From SIG307 sp964545045 (GTDB lineage: Bacteria; Bacillota; Clostridia; Lachnospirales; Lachnospiraceae): a stretch of DNA of 64,000 nt. The DNA lies in assembly GCA_964545045.1 (NCBI GenBank), contig CAZJEN010000017.1, positions 4,684 to 68,683 of the forward strand. Direction: 5' to 3'. Below, piece by piece: positions 56,584 to 64,000 of the stretch. A model generated the notes under the pieces. The model did not search any database. It was given only the letters and a program-made list of their open reading frames with translations, and was not told where the DNA came from. Both the position numbers and the translations under genes were made by a program. How positions within the stretch are numbered: position 1 is the first letter of the stretch; each line of letters begins with the position of its first letter.

Positions 56584-59508
56584 CTACTCTACATCAATAG
56601 ATAAACCAAACTCTTCACGTTTCTTCGTGATTTCGTCGTTAATAGTGTCTACATAGTCAAGCAAGGTCTCTCGCGGATCCATCTTCTCGTTGTATACCTT
56701 ACGAGCTGCGTTGGTTACGTGACGGGTAACGAAGTAACCGCCTGGGATTTCCGGAACCTGCTCGGTCCAGGACCACTGCTCTCTTAAGATTGCCATCTCG
56801 TCCGCACTCCACGGAAGCTCCTCGAAGGAAATCTTGTTTGCGGTCTTATATCTTGCGGAGGTACCCATAACTGCCTCGAGCTCACGACCGTATCTGGTCT
56901 GGGTCTCGGAATCAGCCCACCACTTCATGAACTCCCAACACTTCTGAGTCATCTCAGAGGAACGGGTTTCATCCTTAATCATCATGGAAGAGGTACCCCA
57001 AGAGGAAGCGGAACGATCAATGGTACCGTCCTCCTGCTCCGTACCAGGAATCAATGCGAACTCCCAAAGTCCTCTGATTTCCGGAGCCAATACCGCTAAG
57101 TTATTATAAGTATCGTAGTCCTGCATACCGATCGGCATTTCACCGGAACGGAAACGGTTTGCAAAGTCGTATGCAACCGGAAGACCGTAATCGCTGTAGA
57201 AGCTGGTATAAATCTCAAATGCCTTTACACCTGCCTCGCTGGCAAGAGTACTCTTGGTCAAAGTGTCGTTATACATAGCACCGCCATGCTGATACAACAG
57301 TGCAATGAAGGTGGACAAGTCCGGATTTGCGGTACCGCCGATCAAACGCTCGGTGGACGGAATCGCCACTTCTAAGTTATTCTGCTGTAAGGTCGGTAAC
57401 ATATCGATAAGATCATTCCAAGTATCCGGAGCCTCTACGCCGAGATCCTCTAAAATATCGTTACGATAGAACATTACGTTGTATACATGTGTCAACGGAA
57501 TACCGTATAAATTGCCTTCGAACCAGTACGGAGCCACAGCACTTGCCGGATACTGAGCAATTACATCCTCCCAACCCTCAAACTGATTAATCGGCTCTGC
57601 CGCATTACGAAGTGCATAGTTAACCGGATCACCCTGCGCCATCTCGATTGCGATATCCGGGCCGGTACCTGCTAAGGTTGCATTCAATACCATGCCGGTA
57701 CCCTGTACCAGCTTAATGTTAACCGGAATACCGGTGGACGGAGTGAATACATCATCCACAAGAGCCTTTAACACATTACTCTGGTCACGACCGGTGGTAA
57801 TCCAAACGGTAATTGCCTCTTCGTCTTCGTATACGTTACCGAGAGCATCATAGTCTACGGTAAAGGAAGCGATAAAGGAACGAATGGTGTGTCCTGCACT
57901 CTTGATAAAACCGGTCTCGATCTCCTTCGGCTGTGCATTTACGCCGGTTACGGTAATCAGGTCGATATCAAGCGGTGCTTCTGCAAGGTTCATAATAGAA
58001 GTACCTACGGAACTGATGTTACTCTTAAAGGTAGCAAACTGCTTGGAAATCTTCTCCGGCTTCTTAATGAAGGTCTCCATCTGCTTTGCAAGCTTCTGTA
58101 CGTTAGCGATATCACCGGAAAGCTCACCGGTATAAGCAACATACTCGTCAATGATCTTGTACAAACGCTTGTACTCAACATCCATTGCTTCCATAACCTG
58201 CGGATAAACCTTGTCTAAGTCGTAGTCACGGTTCTTATCCGGAGTAGCACCGGTATATACGAGAATCGTACGATACATATCGTTCATACGGATTACGGAA
58301 TCCTGTAACTCATTTAAGATATTACCGAGTTCACCCATGGTAACCTCCATACGAAGGGTATGGGTACCTGCGGTCAGGTAAATATCGTAAGGATTGCCCT
58401 CAGCATCTGCAAGCGTTACGTTCGTCCAGTCCGTGCTGTACGGGAATGCCACTGCAGACAACTCCTCAAACGGAATCACGCCGTCAATATAAATTACACG
58501 GTTAGATACACGACCACGGTTATAAGACTGACGGGACTTTACGGTAATATTATAGAAGCCGTCTGCCGGAACGGTGATATCCCACTCAATCCACTGGCCT
58601 GCCACACGCCACTGCTCGCCGCCGCCGTAGTTTAACTTCGTCTGGGTTACACTGTACGGAACCGTATTTGCGGAAGCATGGTCGGAACGCGCATACAGAG
58701 ACTGCGCGGAACGTACCGTAGATGCCTCACCCTGCACCTCGTCAAAGTGATCTGCACCGCCGGATACCTGCGGACATGCTGCCAAGTACTTTTCGTAAGT
58801 CATGGTTTCCTCAACCGGGCAAATGGAAATCTTGCGGATTGCCATCGGCTCGTTCACCGCATCCAATGCGATGGTGTTGGTGCCGGCTTCGAAATAATAC
58901 TCATATGGGTCTGTATAATATCCCATATAGTCCGTAAAGTAAGCGGAACACCAATCCGGCTTCTCGGTCTGGGACGGACGACGGTCATTACCCTGGTTAT
59001 CGGTAACAACTGCGGTCGCATCTGCCCAACGTCTCGTAAACGTTAAAGCATCGGAACCGGTAAACGGCATCACTCCGTTAATTAAGAAGCGACGCTCCAT
59101 ACTTACACCTCTGGACTCTACCGGATAATACTCAATATATGCACGGTACAATCCCGCCTCCGGAACTGTTACCTGCCATTCGGTATAGCCACCGTCTCCC
59201 TGGTAAAGCACAGCAGCTTCACCCTGGTAATCGGTAAGAATCTCGGTATTCTCTGCATTGTCCTTATTGTACTTTGCGAGATCTACCACAATTTCATCAC
59301 CCTGAGGTCTGGTTGCACCTTCGTGCGTCTTGAGATATGCGGCATATGTATCCGTACGTTCGAATTCGCCGTCGGTCTCAAGATTTGCCCCCTCATACTT
59401 TTCACTGAAGTTGTTGTCGCCGCCGGTGAGCTTGCTGACAAGAACAATCGCAGCAACCACAGCCACAACTCCGACTACAGTAAGGAATATTCTCTTTCCT
59501 TTTGACAT
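56584..59508 (-). CDS. Membrane-anchored substrate-binding protein fused to two carbohydrate-binding-like domains
   Basis: The 974-aa protein has an N-terminal hydrophobic helix (about 6-27) without a lipobox Cys, so it is probably an uncleaved anchor. Two beta-sandwich modules follow (about 70-235 and 255-420; TEWQVTVPEAGLYRAYIEYY and IEWDITVPADGFYNITVKS). A helical spacer (about 425-560) leads to a family-1 solute-binding domain (about 575-974; GPDIAIEMAQGDPVNYALRN, FEGNLYGIPL). Normal binding proteins are 400-550 aa. The ATG at 59508 has AAAGGAG seven bases upstream. It is the first gene of the sugar operon. Confidence 0.87.
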   Translation of the reverse strand: MSKGKRIFLTVVGVVAVVAAIVLVSKLTGGDNNFSEKYEGANLETDGEFERTDTYAAYLKTHEGATRPQGDEIVVDLAKYNKDNAENTEILTDYQGEAAVLYQGDGGYTEWQVTVPEAGLYRAYIEYYPVESRGVSMERRFLINGVMPFTGSDALTFTRRWADATAVVTDNQGNDRRPSQTEKPDWCSAYFTDYMGYYTDPYEYYFEAGTNTIALDAVNEPMAIRKISICPVEETMTYEKYLAACPQVSGGADHFDEVQGEASTVRSAQSLYARSDHASANTVPYSVTQTKLNYGGGEQWRVAGQWIEWDITVPADGFYNITVKSRQSYNRGRVSNRVIYIDGVIPFEELSAVAFPYSTDWTNVTLADAEGNPYDIYLTAGTHTLRMEVTMGELGNILNELQDSVIRMNDMYRTILVYTGATPDKNRDYDLDKVYPQVMEAMDVEYKRLYKIIDEYVAYTGELSGDIANVQKLAKQMETFIKKPEKISKQFATFKSNISSVGTSIMNLAEAPLDIDLITVTGVNAQPKEIETGFIKSAGHTIRSFIASFTVDYDALGNVYEDEEAITVWITTGRDQSNVLKALVDDVFTPSTGIPVNIKLVQGTGMVLNATLAGTGPDIAIEMAQGDPVNYALRNAAEPINQFEGWEDVIAQYPASAVAPYWFEGNLYGIPLTHVYNVMFYRNDILEDLGVEAPDTWNDLIDMLPTLQQNNLEVAIPSTERLIGGTANPDLSTFIALLYQHGGAMYNDTLTKSTLASEAGVKAFEIYTSFYSDYGLPVAYDFANRFRSGEMPIGMQDYDTYNNLAVLAPEIRGLWEFALIPGTEQEDGTIDRSASSWGTSSMMIKDETRSSEMTQKCWEFMKWWADSETQTRYGRELEAVMGTSARYKTANKISFEELPWSADEMAILREQWSWTEQVPEIPGGYFVTRHVTNAARKVYNEKMDPRETLLDYVDTINDEITKKREEFGLSIDVE

Positions 59509-59584
59509 AGTTTTCTCCTTTCTTTGTGCATATTCCCTTTGCACAACGATTTGTCTTTACGACAAACCAAAGCCGGTGCACACC

Positions 59585-59791
59585 TCAATCAAGGCTGTTT
59601 GCACAGCCTTTATAAAATGTGGATCGGCTTTCTTCCCTCTGAAAAAAATGACCAAAGGGGTGCTGATTCCGATTTTGTACATAATCACCAAAAACAGCGA
59701 CATCGGAAAAAGCTTTTTTTGTAGCGTATAGTGCCATTATAGTCTCTTTTCCGAAAACGCGCTTATCAAATATTGCTTTCCGAACTTTCAT
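59585..59791 (-). CDS. Possible small leader ORF (68 aa) in the sugar-operon 5'UTR
   Basis: The frame starts at an ATG with CGGAG six bases upstream and lies wholly within the ~345-base leader. The peptide is basic-to-neutral with no recognised domain or membrane segment. It may be a chance frame; only its ribosome site argues for it. Confidence 0.25.
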   Translation of the reverse strand: MKVRKAIFDKRVFGKETIMALYATKKAFSDVAVFGDYVQNRNQHPFGHFFQREESRSTFYKGCANSLD

Positions 59792-59862
59792 CTGTTGCTC
59801 CGTTTTGTCGCAATCTGTATGAAACGGACTATTTTTAAAAGGGCTCTTTACAACCTACTCCA

Positions 59863-59891
59863 ATTATATTATGATATTTGTATAATTTCAA
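59863..59891 (-). promoter_or_regulatory. Promoter of the large sugar operon
   Basis: TTGAAA (59891-59886) and TATAAT (59868-59863) are spaced by 17 bases on the minus strand. The first gene starts about 345 bases downstream, so the leader is long; it contains small hairpins (TTTGTC/GACAAA near 59551-59567 and AAGGCTG/CAGCCTT at 59593-59612). Confidence 0.8.
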
Positions 59892-60056
59892 GTATAAAAT
59901 ACGCTTTTTCAGAAGTTTTTTTATGCATATTATCCTTTACGTTTCAACCTGGGGAAATAGCAATTTTTGACAATTTATATGCATTTGCATTTTATTGTTG
60001 TATCTGCATACCAATCTAGTGAAATTTAACAACAATTTTATGGAGGTGAGTTGTTT

Positions 60057-61043
60057 ATGCTGAATAATGAATCTACTTTTTTCGACATTGCCCATTGGGC
60101 AGAATTACGTCAAAAGGTTTGCGAACGCAATGCATCCTTCCGCGCACGAGAGATTGCCGGCACCCACGAAAAGACCCATCGTTCCGAGGACAACTCCTCT
60201 GTGTTTCTCTGGATTAACCGGGAACCGGGGAACTTTCCGCTTCACTGGCACTCTACCGTAGAAATCATTATGCCGCTCAAAAACGACTTTTCCGTTACAA
60301 TAAACAAAAACGAATATCATTTAGAGGAAAATGATATCCTTATCGTTCCGCCGGGAGAGCTGCACGAGCTGACACCTCCCGCCTCCGGTTATCGTCTGGT
60401 GCTGCTGTTTGATTTGTCCGGCTTAACCAAATTTAAAGGCTTCACCCGTTTGTTCTCCCGTCCGTCCCTTGCCGGTCCGATTACCCCGGAGACCATGCCG
60501 GATATCCACGCAAAAGAACGTGACTTGCTAATACAGATTGCCGAAGAGTATGCCGATGGCGGCGACCTGGCCGAACCATCCATTCTCGCCATGCTGATTC
60601 AGTTTTTCGTTCTGCTGGCCCGGAACAGTGAGGACACGGTTCCTGCCTCTCTTCCTGCCATGCAGCCAAACAAGCAGCGAGAATACATAGAAAAGTTTAA
60701 TATTGTTTTCGACTACATCGAACAGCATTATATGGAAGATATTACATTAGAGGAAGTGGCTGCACAAATCGGATTTTCCAAGTTCCATTTTTCCCGATTG
60801 TTCCGGCAGTTTACCGATACCGCCTTTTACGATTATCTCTGCGCCAGAAGAATCAAGGCCGCGGAAACCTTACTGTTGGACCCAAACCTGCCGATTACAG
60901 AGATTGCTCTGCAGTCCGGCTTCGCCAGCATTTCCACCTTCAACCGGGTATTTAAGAAATTCAAGGAATGCACTCCTACGGAGTTCAAAGAGTTCTATAA
61001 GGATACAGGAAAAACTCTCAGTAAGAAGTCAAAAAAGCAGTAA
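60057..61043 (+). CDS. AraC-family transcriptional regulator
   Basis: The 328-aa protein has an N-terminal cupin sensor (about 55-140, with PLHWHSTVEIIMPL and IVPPGELHEL) and a C-terminal double helix-turn-helix (about 225-320, with EEVAAQIGFSKFHFSRLFRQ and ITEIALQSGFASISTFNRVFKK). It is divergent from the sugar operon and convergent with the GH43 gene, so it is the likely regulator of one or both. The ATG at 60057 is preceded by GGAGGTGAG; a TTG two codons earlier is possible. Upstream a TTGACA (59967-59972) stands 17 bases from a TTTTAT. Confidence 0.92.
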   Translation: MLNNESTFFDIAHWAELRQKVCERNASFRAREIAGTHEKTHRSEDNSSVFLWINREPGNFPLHWHSTVEIIMPLKNDFSVTINKNEYHLEENDILIVPPGELHELTPPASGYRLVLLFDLSGLTKFKGFTRLFSRPSLAGPITPETMPDIHAKERDLLIQIAEEYADGGDLAEPSILAMLIQFFVLLARNSEDTVPASLPAMQPNKQREYIEKFNIVFDYIEQHYMEDITLEEVAAQIGFSKFHFSRLFRQFTDTAFYDYLCARRIKAAETLLLDPNLPITEIALQSGFASISTFNRVFKKFKECTPTEFKEFYKDTGKTLSKKSKKQ

Positions 61044-61065
61044 TTTTCATCATAAGAGCAAAAAA

Positions 61066-61089
61066 CGGCAGGCCGAATCCGACCTGCCG
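61066..61089. terminator. Bidirectional terminator between AraC and GH43 genes
   Basis: CGGCAGG pairs with CCTGCCG. The minus strand continues TTTTTTGCTC and the plus strand CTTCTTG, so it serves both convergent genes. Confidence 0.88.
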
Positions 61090-61105
61090 CTTCTTGTATT
61101 TTCTT

Positions 61106-62635
61106 TTATTCCGCCGTATAGTCAATTCCGCTAAAGAATGCGGTGTTACCGCTCTCCTTGCCGTTAGACGTTGTGTACATACCGATGGTACAGCCTACAA
61201 AGCCGCCTGCGGACTCGGTACTCAAAATCTTCGTGGAAATATCGGAAATCAACACCTTATCGCCTTCTCCCGCATTATAGGAAATCGTTGCCGACTGGCC
61301 CTTCTGAGTAATGGTAAAGGTAATCTTATCCGCAGATACTTCTTCAGACTTCATCACCTGTACGCCGGCATCCTTCGCATTCACTTCCAAACGCACCTGA
61401 TTCTTTCCGTCAAACTTGCCGTATACAACCGCAATATATGCCTCTTCACTCTGCAGAAGTGCAAGGCCCGCCGCTTCACCGTCCTGTACCGGTGTAAAAT
61501 CTACCGTCGTCTTTGCGGTAAAGTAGTAGGAGGTCTGACGAAGTCCCAAGTAAGCTGCCGGTTTCTTCTCAGAAAGCATATACGGAAGAGTCTTTAAGCG
61601 ATAGCCGTCGCCCTCACCCTTTGCCATGCCATCTACCGGATTACGAAGCTTTACCATAGTGAACGGAATGCCGTCTGCATCCTTGCCGCTGGTGACAAGT
61701 TCTCCCTCGGTTTCCTTCAGCGGAACCGTCACCGTATCCTCCAAAATACCGATGCCCGCGTTAAATACCGGCCAGCCGTCTTCCCAGGTAACCTTTGCAA
61801 GGAAGGTCTCACGTCCCATATTGGTGTGCCACTCGCACGGTCTGGAAGCCAGCATTACCGCATACCAATTGCCTTCCAGATCCTCAATCAAATCCGCATG
61901 ACCCACATAACGAATCGGATAATCCTTGCCGAGATGACGGTGGGTAAATACCGGGTTCATGAGATTATTCTCGTACGGTCCCCACAATTCCTTACTTCTT
62001 GCCACACAGATAGCATGTGCCGGACCGGTACCTCCCTCTGCGTGCATAATGTAATAATAGCCGTCCTTCTTGTAAAGGTGCGGCCCCTCCGGCCACTCCG
62101 CCTTACGCATCGCGCCGTTCCAAACCATCTTGTAATCCCCCACAAGACACCAGTTCTCCAAATCTAACTCCTGGATGTAAATGTACCAGTCACCGTTATG
62201 GCCTACACCCGCCGGATTCGGTCTCGTACCGATGTAATAGCACTTTCCGTCATCGTCAAAGAACAAGCTCGGGTCGATGCCTTCCGCTCCCGCAAGGTAG
62301 TGCGGCTCAGACCACGGACCTGCCGGGTCGGTAGCGGTTACCACAAAGTTTCCGCCGTAGCTTACATTGGTGGTAATCATATAGAAGGTACCCTCATGAT
62401 AACGGATGGTCGGCGCAAAAATACCGCGGGACATCCCGTCATGGCCAAGCGGCAATTGGGATGCTCTGTCCAGTACGTTACCGATCTGATGCCAATGCTT
62501 CAAATCCGTGCTCTCGAAAATCGGAACACCCGGAAAATAACAAAAGCTGGAATTTACAACATAGAACTTTCCGTTTACCGCACAAGCGGACGGGTCCGGG
62601 TAAAAGCCCGGTAAAATCGGATTCTTAATTTCCAT
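61106..62635 (-). CDS. Glycoside hydrolase family 43 (beta-xylosidase/arabinofuranosidase type)
   Basis: The 509-aa enzyme has a five-bladed GH43 propeller (1-310) with the catalytic base in GFYPDPSA, the pKa-tuning Asp in EGIDPSLFFDDDG, and the acid Glu in EWPEGPHLYKK, followed by a beta-sandwich (about 330-505) of the GH43 C2 type. This layout is typical of intracellular beta-xylosidases. No signal peptide is present. With GH3 and the GH10-like protein, it suggests the locus handles xylan or arabinoxylan fragments. Confidence 0.93.
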   Translation of the reverse strand: MEIKNPILPGFYPDPSACAVNGKFYVVNSSFCYFPGVPIFESTDLKHWHQIGNVLDRASQLPLGHDGMSRGIFAPTIRYHEGTFYMITTNVSYGGNFVVTATDPAGPWSEPHYLAGAEGIDPSLFFDDDGKCYYIGTRPNPAGVGHNGDWYIYIQELDLENWCLVGDYKMVWNGAMRKAEWPEGPHLYKKDGYYYIMHAEGGTGPAHAICVARSKELWGPYENNLMNPVFTHRHLGKDYPIRYVGHADLIEDLEGNWYAVMLASRPCEWHTNMGRETFLAKVTWEDGWPVFNAGIGILEDTVTVPLKETEGELVTSGKDADGIPFTMVKLRNPVDGMAKGEGDGYRLKTLPYMLSEKKPAAYLGLRQTSYYFTAKTTVDFTPVQDGEAAGLALLQSEEAYIAVVYGKFDGKNQVRLEVNAKDAGVQVMKSEEVSADKITFTITQKGQSATISYNAGEGDKVLISDISTKILSTESAGGFVGCTIGMYTTSNGKESGNTAFFSGIDYTAE

Positions 62636-62696
62636 AAATTTCTTCTCCTTGTATTAATTTTTAACCTTACTTTTTCATAGTTTCCTCGCACTTTCC

Positions 62697-62725
62697 AGTG
62701 TACCATATTCGGAAGAAAACAGCAA
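62697..62725 (-). promoter_or_regulatory. Probable promoter of the GH43 gene
   Basis: TTGCTG (62725-62720) and TACACT (62702-62697) are spaced by 17 bases on the minus strand, about 62 bases before the ATG. Confidence 0.6.
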
Positions 62726-62787
62726 TGCTATTTCCCATGAAAATTTGCACATGGCATATTAAGCATATAAAAGCAATTCTCTACTAT

Positions 62788-63759
62788 CTACCTCTCCTGC
62801 CGACAACTCTTTACCATTGCCTCAAAATCCTTTACAATTTTATCATGCAATCGCTTTCCGGCTGGCTTTTTCTTAAGCAACAACTCGCAGGATAGTAATT
62901 CCTCCTCGGAAACTTTGGCTAAATACACAATCCGATGTATCTTCGTACTTTCCATTTCAATTCGATACCCAAACACCGGATGCTCAACCGCTACATACGT
63001 AAACCTCTCTGCCGGACCATCATACTTCTCATAAACACATTGAACATGCTCCGGAGTTATGTCGCAATCCAGTTCACTTGCAAGAGCAAAATATAAATCG
63101 GCAATCGATTCATCTGCCCCTTCCTTGTAGTAGGAATATCCCTGGTAGATTTCTCCAGCATGAAAGTCCTGTTCGTCGGTATAATGCTCATCATTCGGTT
63201 CATAAAACAAAATACGCATATTAGTTAGCGTTTCAAACTCACTTTTCATATGCTTTAGCAAAGTAACCTTTTCATAATAAGTTTCCACCTCATCAAACGC
63301 TTCAAAGATACTCTCTCCGATTTCCCTTGCTGTAGCAGCTGATGAATGATATTTTTGTGTTATCTGCTCTCCGCACCAGCCCGCTCCACTTCCTTTTATT
63401 TTCTTAGCACTGGCTCCAACATAATAACTGTCATCTTTCATCAATAAAAAAGATACTCCATCGTATTTTTTGGCAAATTTTGCATAAGTCGAAAAACCTG
63501 TTAGTTCAGAAAAATCATCATCTCGTTGCTTAGCATACCTTGTATCCAACGGACTTTCCTTAATTATTTCCAATGCCTTCAATAATTGATTTCCCATCTC
63601 TTCTGCACTAATATTCTCTGGTAAACTCACATGACGTTTTGAGCCAACCTGATACCCCCCTACCGAATAGTCATAAGGAATAATCAAGTAACGTTTTTCT
63701 CCTTTATAAACACTAATATCTAATGGTCTCTTATCTTTCTGTGGAAATAACGAATTCAT
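62788..63759 (-). CDS. Putative contact-dependent-toxin immunity protein
   Basis: The 323-aa soluble protein has an N-terminal segment (about 20-110: VGSKRHVSLPENISAEEMG, SPLDTRYAKQRDDDF, SYAKFAKKY-like TYAKFAKKYDGVSF) that resembles CdiI-type immunity proteins of contact-dependent inhibition systems; the match is from memory. The C-terminal half is a charged alpha/beta region without recognised motifs. It begins seven bases after a toxin-like fragment on the same strand, the usual toxin-then-immunity order. The DNA is less GC-rich than the GH43 gene next to it. Confidence 0.55.
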   Translation of the reverse strand: MNSLFPQKDKRPLDISVYKGEKRYLIIPYDYSVGGYQVGSKRHVSLPENISAEEMGNQLLKALEIIKESPLDTRYAKQRDDDFSELTGFSTYAKFAKKYDGVSFLLMKDDSYYVGASAKKIKGSGAGWCGEQITQKYHSSAATAREIGESIFEAFDEVETYYEKVTLLKHMKSEFETLTNMRILFYEPNDEHYTDEQDFHAGEIYQGYSYYKEGADESIADLYFALASELDCDITPEHVQCVYEKYDGPAERFTYVAVEHPVFGYRIEMESTKIHRIVYLAKVSEEELLSCELLLKKKPAGKRLHDKIVKDFEAMVKSCRQER

Positions 63760-63765
63760 AAATAA

Positions 63766-63969
63766 TTATCCTTTCGTAACCAGTATCTTGATTTCAATTT
63801 TCTTTTCACTGTTTTTTGTCAATTCAGCAACTTCATCCAAAAACTCTTGAATGGCTTTTGATTGCTCAGGTGTCAACGGCACATCTGGGAATACAATCTC
63901 TAATACTTTCGAAGAATACTGATCATACTTTAACCTACTTCCTCCTGGACTGCGGTGGTTTTCAGCTAC
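63766..63969 (-). pseudogene. C-terminal fragment of a probable polymorphic toxin
   Basis: An open stretch of 67 codons without a start ends seven bases before the immunity-like gene. It begins after an in-frame TGA (63972-63970). The translation contains ENHRSPGGSRLKYDQYSSKV and ends KIEIKILVTKG, an alpha/beta tail like those of toxin C termini. Upstream another frame (beginning MRMVSEVSS) runs into its own stop near the same place, which suggests a frameshift. The window ends before the rest can be seen, so a fully broken gene or a truncated orphan module cannot be told apart. Confidence 0.45.
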
Positions 63970-64000
63970 TCACTTCTGAAACCATCCTCATTTTAAGTTC

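Overview
This window looks like chromosomal DNA of an anaerobic, plant-glycan-using Firmicute, most likely a Lachnospiraceae member. The evidence is Rex, rubrerythrin, the rex-acpS-alr-mazF neighbourhood, MecA, CwlD, F-ATPase gene order, clostridial-type promoters, strong AGGAGG-type ribosome sites and TTG/GTG starts. Nearly all genes lie on the minus strand. Exceptions are a PH-domain protein, a DUF402 protein, mecA and an AraC regulator. No rRNA, tRNA, CRISPR array, prophage or transposase gene was seen.

Layout from left to right. 0-3.2 kb: nucleoside salvage (deoD-deoC-cdd), then hslO and a small zinc-ribbon protein. 3.4-9.7 kb: a PH-domain gene on the plus strand, then a minus operon rex - (acpS+nnrE+nnrD fusion) - alr - mazF - CNNM/CorC-type protein under a consensus promoter. 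9.7-13.3 kb: a PfkB-family sugar kinase and a LytTR-DUF3021-ABC transporter module. 13.3-19.9 kb: a thiamin operon thiS-F-G-H-E-D-C, controlled by two tandem TPP riboswitches, each with its own terminator. 19.9-26.3 kb: two MerR regulators with 19-bp-spacer promoters, yitT with a NUDIX-HAD fusion, a GNAT enzyme, a nucleotidyltransferase and an orphan immunity-like protein. 26.7-34.4 kb: the complete F-ATPase operon, whose c subunit carries Na+-binding residues. 34.6-41.5 kb: DUF402, rubrerythrin, rpiB, a Sua5-type enzyme, cwlD, a GH18 hydrolase and a protein kinase with an unusual C-terminal domain. 41.7-42.5 kb: mecA. 42.6-59.5 kb: a large carbohydrate operon with two substrate-binding proteins, two permease pairs, an NHL/TPR membrane protein, a Yip1-family protein, a DUF5696 lipoprotein, a GH10-like lipoprotein and a GH3 enzyme. 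60-62.6 kb: an AraC regulator and a GH43 enzyme. The right edge holds an immunity-like gene and the broken tail of what may be its toxin.

The main unexplained structures are two copies of a roughly 310-335 bp palindromic element, downstream of thiC (13340-13646) and downstream of atpC (26388-26722). Both share a core of about 150 nt that folds like a structured RNA, with base-pair-preserving differences between copies. Each core is enclosed by long, near-perfect inverted arms whose sequence is different in each copy. I cannot assign it to a known family from memory. The second system worth attention is the large sugar operon, with two importers and several membrane or lipoproteins of unknown role.
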